Positions 25,100 to 34,300 of a stretch of 64,000 nt of DNA are shown piece after piece. Made by a program: the position numbers and the translations under genes. Positions within the stretch are counted from its first letter, which is position 1; each line of letters opens with the position of its first letter. Source of the stretch: Epiperipatus broadwayi (taxonomy: Eukaryota; Onychophora; Udeonychophora; Euonychophora; Peripatidae); contig JAQFVV010006231.1 of assembly GCA_028023455.1 (NCBI GenBank), forward strand, positions 3,913,036 through 3,977,035, read 5' to 3'. The notes under the pieces were generated by a model. The model was not told where the DNA came from and did no database searches. It saw only the letters and a list, made by a program, of their open reading frames with translations.

Positions 25100-26570
25100 T
25101 ATAGGCCATTTTGTTTATAGATATCCATGCTTCTTTCTCACATGGAAGTATTCGCTAAATCGAGCCCCATCGTCGTTCTCTGTGTCCTAGAAACCAGGCT
25201 GTAAAAACATCCTGTGGACACCTTTGGTCATATGAGCATGCTTTATACGGGAATCGCTCTGGAAAATCCAGCCTGATAAAGACATAGCTAACTGCCCTTC
25301 GTCTCAATGCCGACTCTGCCTACGTTTGCAGAGGAAATTGGTCAACTTCATTATTAAAATTCATGAAGCACACTCCAGGATCCATAATTGAACCCCCCCA
25401 ATCTGCTGCCATGCATGCACCGCCCTTTGGTGTATTATTAGTCGCCCAGAAATAGCCATAAGTCATAATGAGATGATTTCTTTAAACAGACATATTTCCA
25501 TTAATTGACTACGCGTATCAATGCGATAAATTTAGTATCATTTATATAATTATTCATTATCCGTCCTGCACATTAATTATTTATAACTCAATCTAACAAT
25601 AATATTGAATAAAACAAATGTAATATCTGCTTGTCAAATTATTTTCTTTTTAAATCAAGTAAATCCTCTTTTCATTTCTGGGGGTGTAATAGTATTTTAG
25701 TGATGCATTCCAATAGCGCTAATTCATTAAGTCACACATATATATTATTGGCATAGCCGCAAATATCATGTTATTGTTAAATATGAATTAAAAATATATA
25801 TAATACTTATGAGGCAAATGTCGGATAAATAACCCGACATGATTTTGTTATTAATCTAATAAATCTTAAATATATATATCAACTGTCGAACCATTGCTTT
25901 CTTTTAGTTAAGTTAATATATTAAGTTATTACTTCGGCTCAATTTGATTAGATGATCTCTGCTAAATACATAATTAATATGTTAGGTCACAGCCTTCATT
26001 GCTCATAAAATATAGCTAATTCTTAAGTTAGTCTATCATTAAAGTTTAGCCTAGAGTCGATGAGCGATGCCGGCGGTGAGAAGTAAATTAAATCGATGTC
26101 ATCGGGATTGTTGTTCATAATGTTATAGATCTGGGAAATAGGCAAATAGGGCAGAGTTCATGAAAGTTCCTGACCTGTGTATCTTGCGCACGATTGGATT
26201 CGAGGTACTTTTGCCTAGATGCTAGATCTTGTTACATGAACATATAAATCCGACCGGCACAGATTTTTTTCTTTTCCCCAGGTTTTGCGCATCAACACAG
26301 GGCTTCGTATACAAACACCCACATACCTGAGATAGTAGTAGATAGTGATAGATATAACAAATTTGTAAAAAAAAAATTTTCGGACACCCAGCTTAAAATT
26401 TTTTTTTGAATATTGGTACACACTCCCTGCGAGTTATTGTTAATATAATTATAAATATTTTTCTCTCAGTATATATATAAAAATATGTTTCAAGTAAATA
26501 GTATGTTATATACTCAATAATTTTTTTCCGCATAAAAATTTTAAGTTTTGTCGTTTTCACGAACCTATAA
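25100..26570. other. Internal region after the left repeat, with a GC-rich island
   Basis: From about 25110 to 25440 the sequence is clearly GC-richer and CpG-bearing, ending in a C7 run (25393-25399). On the minus strand one frame runs from ATG at about 25393 down to about 25155 with a single stop, containing ALRRRAVSYVFIRLDF and later VFTAWFLGHRERRWGS. I do not recognise it. A second, smaller richer patch lies at 26040-26240. No primer-binding site is evident directly after the left repeat (the junction reads GCGAGCATATAGGCC). Confidence 0.4.
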
Positions 26571-26574
26571 AATA

Positions 26575-27489
26575 AATTAGTGGCAGTTTTTGGTTTTGTT
26601 TTCTTTCACATGAGTGATCTAAATAAAATGAATATTATATAATGTTTTATTCCTTGTCCATAAATATTCATTACATGTATAATTCCCGTGAGTTTTTAAA
26701 AGAAGTAAAGAGAAGTAATAGCTTTTAAGTGGCTTTTACTTTCATATTAATAAAAGATTAAGAAGTGCTTTTCCCAAATAATGTTTATAGTTTTCTTAAT
26801 TGCATTTAAGTATACATGTAAGATTCCAGTGATATAAAAGAGTGACAGCTTTTAAGGGGCTCTCACTTTCATAAGATAAAGTGTTTTTCAAAGAAGTAAA
26901 TAATATGTTGTATAATGTTTTTTTTTTCTTGGTCACAAACGTGAAATTACATGTAGAATTCCCGTGAATAAAATAGTGGTAGCTTTTAAGGGGCCTCCAC
27001 AGTTATAATAAAAATAAAAAGTAGGTTTTCTAAATAGTATTTTGTATATATAAAAATGTTCCATAAATGATTTTAATAACATAGTATTTTCGAGTTTACA
27101 GTGTGATAAAATAGTGACAGCTTTTAAGGGGTTTTCACATTTAAAATAAAAAGCTAGTAAAGTAGTGTGTGTGCTAATAATAATAATATATAATAATTTT
27201 TTCATAAATATTTTAAATAATGATGTTAAATATAATTTTTTTTTCTTTGATAATACATCTTTTAAATAAATATTTTAAATTTATAATATTTCCAAGTCTG
27301 AGAGAATTAAATTAGTGACAGCTTTTAAAATGCTTTCACTGTTAAAAATAATAAATAAAGATTCTAAATAATCGCGAATGTGCAGATTTTTTTTATTAAT
27401 ATTTAGGCGTATATAACTGCCTCAGATCAATGAAAGAAATAAAGTAGTGACAGTTTTTATTATACTTTCATTCTCTTATATATAAATAT
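26575..27489. repeat. Degenerate tandem array of about 130-bp units, each with a conserved hairpin
   Basis: Six clear units (a seventh, weaker one starts at 26580) carry the core [8-nt arm]-[9-nt loop]-[8-nt arm]. Cores lie at 26715-26739, 26842-26866, 26976-27000, 27114-27138, 27315-27339 and 27447-27471. Arm pairs include GTAATAGC/GCTTTTAC, GTGACAGC/GCTCTCAC, GTGGTAGC/GCCTCCAC and GTGACAGT/ACTTTCAT. The loop is TTTTAAGGG or a close variant. Spacings are 127, 134, 138, 201 and 132 bp. Upstream of most cores stands a version of ATTCCCGTGA...ATAAAATA, and between units the words TACATGTA and TAATATGTT recur, so the whole unit repeats, not only the hairpin. Confidence 0.85.
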
Positions 27490-27565
27490 GTGCTAAAGCT
27501 ACATTTTAGAAAAGTATACAAGCTAGTGTGCTAAAGCTACATTTTAGAAAAGTATACAAGCTAGT
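27490..27565. repeat. Perfect 38-bp tandem duplication
   Basis: Two identical 38-bp copies (27490-27527 and 27528-27565), beginning GTGCTAAAGC and ending AAGCTAGT. They follow the hairpin array directly. Perfect identity points to a recent slippage or duplication event, or to an assembly artefact. Confidence 0.9.
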
Positions 27566-27609
27566 AATAGCGGATCATCTGGTCAGGTCATATAGACTAT
27601 CCCTTTGGC

Positions 27610-27629
27610 TGGCGCCCGGTATTAATACC
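27610..27629 (+). promoter_or_regulatory. Possible primer-binding site (TGGCGCCCG)
   Basis: TGGCGCCCG at 27610-27618 equals the first nine bases of the primer-binding sites complementary to tRNAs that end in CGGGCGCCA, the lysine type used by many LTR elements. It lies 556 bp before the gag start, a normal leader length. It overlaps the perfect palindrome GGTATTAATACC (27618-27629). Only nine bases match, and the site is 2.5 kb downstream of the recognisable left repeat, so the call is tentative. Confidence 0.4.
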
Positions 27630-28165
27630 AAAATAAATTTGCCAATAGGTGATAGAATTATTAGAATAAAAATAGTTTAAAAGCAATGATTCATAATACA
27701 AAAGTTATATAGTTTTTTTCCCCAAAATATATGTATCAAGTGTATCAATGCAATCACTAATTAATCATTTTGTTAAGATGTTTCAGGTGCTGAAGAATAA
27801 CTCCAAAAAAAAAAAAAAAACAGACCACGAAAGAAGACATAAAGAAGGCCAGATAGAAGTTGCAATAATTTTTTTATTATATACTTTGCATTGAAGAGCC
27901 AGATAATAAATAATAAATAATCAGTATATATGTATATATTTTTTCTTAGTAAGAAGCTAGATCTAGAAATAATTAATATTAAAAAATAAAAGGGTAGGAT
28001 AGCAACCGTTATTTTAAATTAGGTACAGGAGTGGGAGAGTAGAGTAAGGGAAGAGTGTGAGAATGGGGGAGAAGGTGTTCATCCATATTGAAATCAAAAT
28101 AAATAACCATAAACTTATCTGGGTAGTTAGAAAATTAAAGTGTTTATCTTAAATCTAAAAGACAA

Positions 28166-29115
28166 ATGGAGAACAGTAGTGAGGATATGGATCAGGGAAA
28201 GACATTGAGGTCGGGTAAAATTATTTTGGAGAGTAAGATGCACCCAAGGAGGTCGAGAATCCATCTGCAACTTGGGAAACAGTGATACGGATGTTGCAGA
28301 GAATGGAAAAGAGATTTGAAAATTTAAAGGCAGAAATCGAAGACAAGACAGAAAGAGATTTGAAAGTTTGGAGGCAAAGATTGAAGACGAGAGCAGAAAG
28401 AGATTTGAGAATTTGGAGGCAAAGATCGAGGACGAGAGCAGAAAGACGAAGGAGAGGATGGCCACCACATGGGATAACATGAATAGCACCATAACAACGA
28501 AGGTAAAGGAGGTACGAATAGTGCCGACAGGAATGTGAGGATATCCATAACAAGTTTGAGAGGTCTCTGGAGGACCACAAGTACGAGACTCTGGACACCA
28601 TCCAAGAAATAAAAGAACTTATAGCCAAGCAAGACAAACAAGAAGCCACATTTCATGTATGCATTAACAAAATTAAGGAAGAGATCAATTGTATGAAGGA
28701 CGATATGGCAAGAACCAAGGAGAAAGTGAGCTTCGAGAAAGAAGGACCGGAGAGAATGACCAACAGACCCCAGCCTCTGCTAGAAATCTGTGCAGGAGAG
28801 TCAACACCCATTATGTCCAAGGAACCGATAGTACACTCACCGGTATCACTGACCAAATTTGAAACTGAAATTATGAGAGCAATACAGCAGAATATGCCAC
28901 CCTATGTACATCAGATGATGGTGGGATGTCGAGTTAGGAAGATAGAGGAGATGGCCCAATTCCTCACATCCATCGATCATTCGCCCATACAAACGGAACC
29001 ACCCAAATATCACTCCGGACCTGTGGAGCAACCATCTAGAGACCAACACAACTCATGGCGAAATGAACCAACTAGTACCAAAAAGTATGAACCACCGGAT
29101 CGAGGGAGAAACTAG
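28166..29115 (+). pseudogene. gag-like coiled-coil gene of the LTR element (frameshifted)
   Basis: The most coding-like sequence in the window. The best start is ATG at 28166 (MENSSEDMDQGKTLRSGKI), resembling LTR-element gag N-termini. Frame changes near 28250, at 28351 and at about 28530 break it; after the last the frame stays open to the stop at 29113-29115. The N-terminal half has a 45-bp (15-residue) tandem repeat, KRFENLEAKIEDESR, starting at 28308, 28352 and 28397. The first unit is 44 bp, and that missing base is one of the frameshifts. The repeats and the next segment (FERSLEDHKYETLDTIQEIKE) are strongly coiled-coil. The C-terminal part (MMVGCRVRKIEEMAQFL, then a polar Pro/Arg-rich tail) is gag-like, but there is no zinc knuckle. 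About 316 codons if intact. The expected role is packaging the element's RNA into cytoplasmic particles. No pol follows. Confidence 0.7.
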
Positions 29116-29482
29116 ATAAATTTGAGCTGGACAGATAGAACATGACAACATGGATACTCAATGATAAATGACTTAGGACTTTACTACTTTGTATATATTA
29201 TAGCATAGTTTTTTTATTTTATTTTATTCAGTTAATCAGTTAAGCAAGATTTTTTTTACAGGAAGACAGTGGAATTTTTTTTCCAGAATATAGCAGAGAG
29301 TTAGGGTATTCTATCATAAATGAAAGACAAAACAGGGTAGCGCTCGGGCAGAGTAAAATAAAATTTCTTTTAGATACATCGCTAATCCACAAGTTGTTCT
29401 TTAGTTACCTGGACATCAAATAAAAGATTTTTTTTTCTTTTTTTAAACATTTTTTCCATTTTTTTCAGTAAGTTCTGGAAAA
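29116..29482 (+). other. Short stretch between gag and the right long repeat
   Basis: 367 bp, A+T-rich with a long T/C-rich run (about 29426-29466), directly before the right repeat. This is where a polypurine tract would lie; the sequence just before TGAAACAG is TTCTGGAAAA, at best a weak one. No coding sequence is present, so pol is missing rather than displaced downstream. Confidence 0.5.
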
Positions 29483-31206
29483 TGAAACAGATGATCTGAT
29501 GCTCAGATCCTGTTTCACAGCCCACATCCAATCTCCTACCATCAAACTATATTCAAACCCACCTTTACGCACGTATATACATATCTAATAATACGTATAT
29601 ATTTCTTTTGCTTAGTATTCTAAAAATAAATCACGTAAACACATGTATTTTAATCTAAAAATATTTTTATTTAATAATATTTTCATGTGTATACGGGCGT
29701 AAATAATAAATATATATATTTATATATATTTCAGTGTAGGAGATTGCGAATAAATTAATAAAGTTATATTATATATAAGGTATCATATATGAAACATTAT
29801 TTTTTTCATATGTAATTTTGTAGCCAGAAATGATGCAATCTTGTTAAAAAGTCTCTCGAAAAATAATTACCTGGAAGATCCCTTAGATAAAAATAAAAGA
29901 TTACGATTTTGTGATAATAAAATAAACCCATTAGTGGAAATTGTCCACGCTAGCTTGTTTTAAAATCATAAAATTTATTTTAAAACAATCGTTCGAGAAA
30001 CTGATAACAAAATTGCATTGTTTCAAACGTCTTACTAGATAAAGAGTATCCGGTCAAACTATTTCATATGAACCTTAAGTGCTTAAACCGCCTCAGGTCC
30101 AGCAGTATTTGCTAAGTTACACCATCAAAATAAAAGTATATATACTGCTGGATTTGAATCCACAAAAGAGGAGACCATAAAATAATTATGTTGCTATACA
30201 TATTCCACGCCAGTTTTGATTCTCACCCAATGTGCCATGAGTAGGGGAAATTTTGCCTTTTCCCTCCATTCTAATATGCTGTTCCCATAAGCGAAGCTCT
30301 GCATCCCATACTGATGAACTTTAGATATTTTTCCAGCGAAAATGAAATGCTAACTACCATAGAACAATGCTACCCTAGATCTAGTGAAACAATACCGATG
30401 GACTGACACGTATTAAAATCGCTCTTCCAAATAGCAAGGTAAAAGAACTTTTACCACTCATAATTCTTAAATCCTGCCTTCTCTGTAATATTTATATTTT
30501 CTAATCATCTATATTAAATGTCTTCAAAATATGTAATCCTTATAACTCTATATAACTAATCAATACTAAGCCTCTTATAAAATGTTTTTCTTTTCTTTAT
30601 TTCCAAGTGGCAAATAATTTTCATTTAGATTTATGTATTTATATTTTAAAAGAAATGCCAATAATATTCTAAAATTGCAAGCATATAATTTATTTTTGTT
30701 TTCCCCACCCATCATTTATCGGGTAATTAATTTATAACTTAATCAAAACAAGTCTTATTCGACTTGCTCTGGTGCTCGCGATTTTAGATAAACAAACTAA
30801 TTATATTTTTATGTTTACAGTAGAAAAACAGATTGACATCTGTTTGTTATATTTTCCTTTCTAAATCATACGCTATCTCTTAGTATTATTTATATTATAT
30901 ATGTAAAACCCATCTTAGCTATTACCACCACCCGTTTATTTTGTAATAATTTATATATTTCATAAGGGCATTTATTAACCAAGATTGAGATTTATTAAAT
31001 GTGTGGGAAGTAATGAATAATATTAAGTAACATAATGTAAGGGGGGGATCTTAAGATCTTAGTTTATATTTAAATAGAATTATCATCCATGTTTGTTTAA
31101 CGAAGAAACCATACCATTACGACGAGTATTTCATAATTTATGGGCAGTAAATATGTGTAGCTAATCTTTAGTTATCATTATATTATGTTATTAAGCGTTG
31201 CGAGCA
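29483..31206 (+). repeat. 3' long terminal repeat, 1.7 kb
   Basis: The right copy of the long direct repeat, collinear with 23384-25099 and including the terminal foldback (29483-29517), both internal inverted pairs and the G7 run. Most differences from the left copy are transitions, many of them CG in one copy against TG or CA in the other, in both directions. It ends GCGAGCA followed by TATAT. Confidence 0.85.
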
Positions 31207-31211
31207 TATAT

Positions 31212-31727
31212 TGATTACTCTGGCTTGCACTGAGTGGCAATACATATAGAAAGTTTTGCATGTTTTAATAACAGTTAAGAGCAAGTATAAGAAATAGTGA
31301 TCATATGATGTTTATTGGCTTAAAACATCTCTTTTTACTGATATGGCTTAAAATTATTAATTGTCACTTTACTTCTTTTTTTTTTAACAATTATAATCTT
31401 TATGTTTCAAATCAAATTTTATTGGTTATATTGTTAGAAATATACTGTTGGAAACCAGATAACTTCAGAACAAACAAATAGATATAGATATTACTGGAAT
31501 AGTCTAAATAAATTGTTAGGCAGGCGAAACGATAATATTTATATCTCAAATTATTATTTGTCTTATTATGGTTTTTTTTTTTTAACAATTAAAGTAATGG
31601 TTATGTTTCTGTAAAATTATTTTTTATTTTCCATTCATATATAAGCTCATTAATTTATTAATCAGATCCACAGTGAGATAAAAGCTATCAAAATTTATAA
31701 CAAACTGAGATTAAGCTTTATCTCTCT
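31212..31727. other. A+T-rich non-coding spacer
   Basis: No gene seen between the LTR element and the minus-strand gag relic. The sequence is low-complexity with T-runs at about 31375-31384 and 31572-31583. The last part may be the degraded 3' end of the minus-strand element. Confidence 0.5.
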
Positions 31728-32584
31728 TCACATATTTTTCAAATAAAAAAATACACTCTGCATTTTCCAATAAAATAACAACAAAATTTTTTTATCTATG
31801 CAACCATCTATCACATGACTATGAATCTTCCGCTGGAGTGGATATTTAGTTAGTTTTCTAGCGATTATATTCCTATTTTTCTTTGTCATTATAGCTATGA
31901 CCCTTTTGACCTTATAATTAATCACTTGGATTTTTAAATTTTTTACTCCTTCTATATTATCATAAATTTTACTTTTTAAAATTTCCATTTCTTTGTAAAT
32001 AATTTTATTTTCCAACCATACTTCATTTATGCTTTCTTGACTATCTTTCGAATTTTACTCCTTCACATTGTTGTAACTCTCCCTGCAATTCTTTTATAAT
32101 TTCTTCCCTCAGCTGTTCATATCCCCTTTTAATTTGAGACTCCAATTTTTCAAACATTTCATTTTGTTCTTCAAATTTTATAGCTATCTCTTTGTTTTGA
32201 CTTTCTATTTTTCCTAATATTTTTCTTTTGTTTACAAACCTTATGGTTTTTTCTTTGGCCATCACTTTATCTTGATTTTCAAGTTTTTCAAACTTTATGG
32301 CTGTCTCTTTGGTCATCTCTATTTTGATTTTCTATTTTTTCTAATATTTCCTTTTTTTTTTTTTTTTTTGATTCTCAACTGTCTCTTTATTTTGATTTTC
32401 AAGTTTTTCATTTTATTCTTCAAATTTTATGGTCATATTTCATTTGATTTTCAAACATTTCCTTCTCCATTGCCATAAATCTATCATTATTTGAGACTTC
32501 TAATTGATCTTTAATTTGTTTCTCACTGGAAATGTTTTCTTCTTTTTCTCTAGCGTGCATTTTTGCTTCCGATCTACTATGCAT
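31728..32584 (-). pseudogene. Second gag-like coiled-coil relic, minus strand
   Basis: Read on the minus strand from ATG at 32582-32584, the frame starts MHSRSEAKMHAREKEENIS and continues EKQIKDQLEVSNNDRFMAM. After frame breaks around 32340-32450 (a long T-run on the plus strand) it passes through heptad-rich stretches such as KFEKLENQDK, KFEEQNEMFEKLESQ and GYEQLREEIIKELQGELQQ (32041-32316). A Lys-rich segment follows (31728-32015). Such charged coiled coils are typical of gag in Gypsy-type elements of invertebrates. No protease, RT or zinc knuckle is readable. A primer-site-like word TGGTTGCACCAATTT lies about 75 bp upstream on the same strand (around 32660), which fits a 5' leader. It is not the same family as the gag at 28-29 kb at the residue level, although both are coiled-coil. 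Confidence 0.6.
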
Positions 32585-32689
32585 CTGATTAATCATAATA
32601 TTTAACTACAATATATATATAATAAACTGTTTTATTCCTACTAAATTTCTTATTCCATAAATTGGTGCAACCATTCAGCCTTTCACTCT

Positions 32690-34222
32690 GTAGTATTATC
32701 TATTATGATCTGCTTGATTATTTTATTACCTGCCATTTCACTATTTTACCCTATTAATATGCACATTTAATTATATTATTTGAGTGTATTTCTCTGAACA
32801 TCAAAATTCAACCAATATAAAATTCAATTCAGTTATTATATTAATTGTTAATCTCTTCTCTAATCTCATATTTCTCATGAAATTATTATTTTTTCCTTTC
32901 CCAGGATCAGTTTGAAGCAATCACATTAGATGCCAATTTAAAAATGACATTTATTTACTATTACATATTCAGCGTCATTCTCAAGTACACATGTTAGATG
33001 CTAATTGTAACGATTCTACCATTTGGTAAAAGAGAACATCAAAAATAATTCAGCACCAATTATAATAATCACATATATATATGAAAGGTCAGTGCTTAAT
33101 AATTAAAATAATCTTTAAAATTTCACATGCAATTCCAAATAACAAATGAAACAAGATAGGAGTAAAATATAATTTAATCCAATCATAAATTATACTAATG
33201 GGCTAATGTAGCTATAATAATAAAAATATTACAAAGTAAGTCAGAAATGACAGAAGGGAAATTATATCTGCTATGGATTAAACCAGTGGGCCAACCCAAA
33301 GCTGGGAAATCTTAGAAGGATATACAACTCCATCAGTTTTATTAAAAACAGTACCATGACTAATTCAGTAGAATATGAACTCTTATCTCCCTAACCATTA
33401 TAAATTTAATTATAATTTAAATGATAGAACTTATGAAAAAAAAAAAAAAAACAGAAGATCAGATTAATAACTAACAAAAATAATAATAATATGCAATAAG
33501 ACATATAAAATATTTAAACCATTATTATATTAAATTATAAAATAATAAGTATTTAAACATTACTATCCTTCAAATCATCACCTTTTAACACTAAAGTTTA
33601 TCAGTGTCTTCAGTTTAAAATCCGTTTATGTTAAGCTTAACATTTTTTCTTTTGTTTGTTTTTCATTATGGAGTCTACTTCAATATTTAAGATGCTGAAA
33701 TTATCCTTGAAAATGTAGAAACAATAATTCCTTTTAATTTCTTTAGCAGCTTTAAATTTAATTTATTCAGATATTTCCTTAAATCATATTTCTTCATCTC
33801 TCCAAAAACAAATATTCCATAAGAGAGGACTTTCTGTTAACAATCTCTTTGCAAATAAAAATTTTACTGTAAGTTTAGCAGAACTCAGAAATGATAGTTC
33901 AAGTTTGATCACATATCAGACTGAAGATAAATAATTAATCCAGGCTACATTGTTCCATGGTAAATGATACACAGGAATTAGCCATCATGAACCATAATAT
34001 CCATTTTATAATATTTATCTTTGTTCATAACTTGGCAGCTAATAAAATAAACCTAAAGTTTTTACAAGTCACTAATAACGAGTACAAATTAACAAAAGAA
34101 AAACTAGAGACATTGGCAGAACACTAGCTTCCAATAAAAATTTTAAATTACATTTATTAAAATTGTCATCGATTTAAAAAAAAAAAATCATCTATTATTT
34201 TTCTAATCATATTTCTTTTATT
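32690..34222. other. Non-coding, possibly LTR of the minus-strand relic
   Basis: No gene seen. If the minus-strand gag is real, its LTR should lie in the first part of this stretch. I found no second copy to define it. A somewhat richer patch at 33240-33330 contains GGGCCAACCCAAAGCTGGG and is not recognised. A-runs and scattered TAA repeats fill the rest. Confidence 0.4.
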
Positions 34223-34300
34223 TTCATATGTCATAGCATCGGCCGGGACGCGAACCCACAACCGTCTGCAACCAACTACTTGCTTGCAAAGCGACTGCGA
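34223..34300 (-). repeat. tRNA-derived SINE, subfamily A, head-truncated
   Basis: On the minus strand this copy has the anticodon-like hairpin with loop TTTGCAA, the variable region GTAGTTGGTTGCAGACGG, the B box GGGTTCGCGTCCC and the tail CGATGCTATGACATATG. It matches the 2.4-kb copy but lacks the A-box part, which is unusual because SINEs normally lose the 5' end during insertion and this is that end. The oligo(A) tail is degenerate. Confidence 0.8.

Larger units (their letters stand above)
23379..31211 (+). mobile_element. LTR-type retroelement, about 7.8 kb, gag only, no pol
   Basis: Two long direct repeats (23384-25099 and 29483-31206) start with TGAAACAG and end with GCGAGCA, i.e. TG...CA. 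They are flanked by the same 5 bp, TATAT (23379-23383 and 31207-31211), the expected size of an integrase target duplication. Between them lie a hairpin-bearing tandem array, a primer-site-like word and one frameshifted gag-like gene. No protease, RT or integrase is readable, so the element is non-autonomous (LARD-like). By eye the two repeats differ by about 50 substitutions plus several indels (about 97% identical), so the insertion is fairly recent. Because TATAT is simple sequence, the target duplication is supportive rather than proof. Confidence 0.75.

Noticed and set aside
25140-25440. Host exon in the GC-rich island
   Set aside because: It lies between the long repeats of a mobile element, has a stop in the only long frame and no convincing splice-flanked open segment.
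28127-28656. Minus-strand open frames of 110-142 codons opposite gag
   Set aside because: They are antisense to the gag repeats; their Ser/Leu/Cys-rich repeats mirror the 45-bp repeat of the sense coding sequence, which has the clear coiled-coil pattern.
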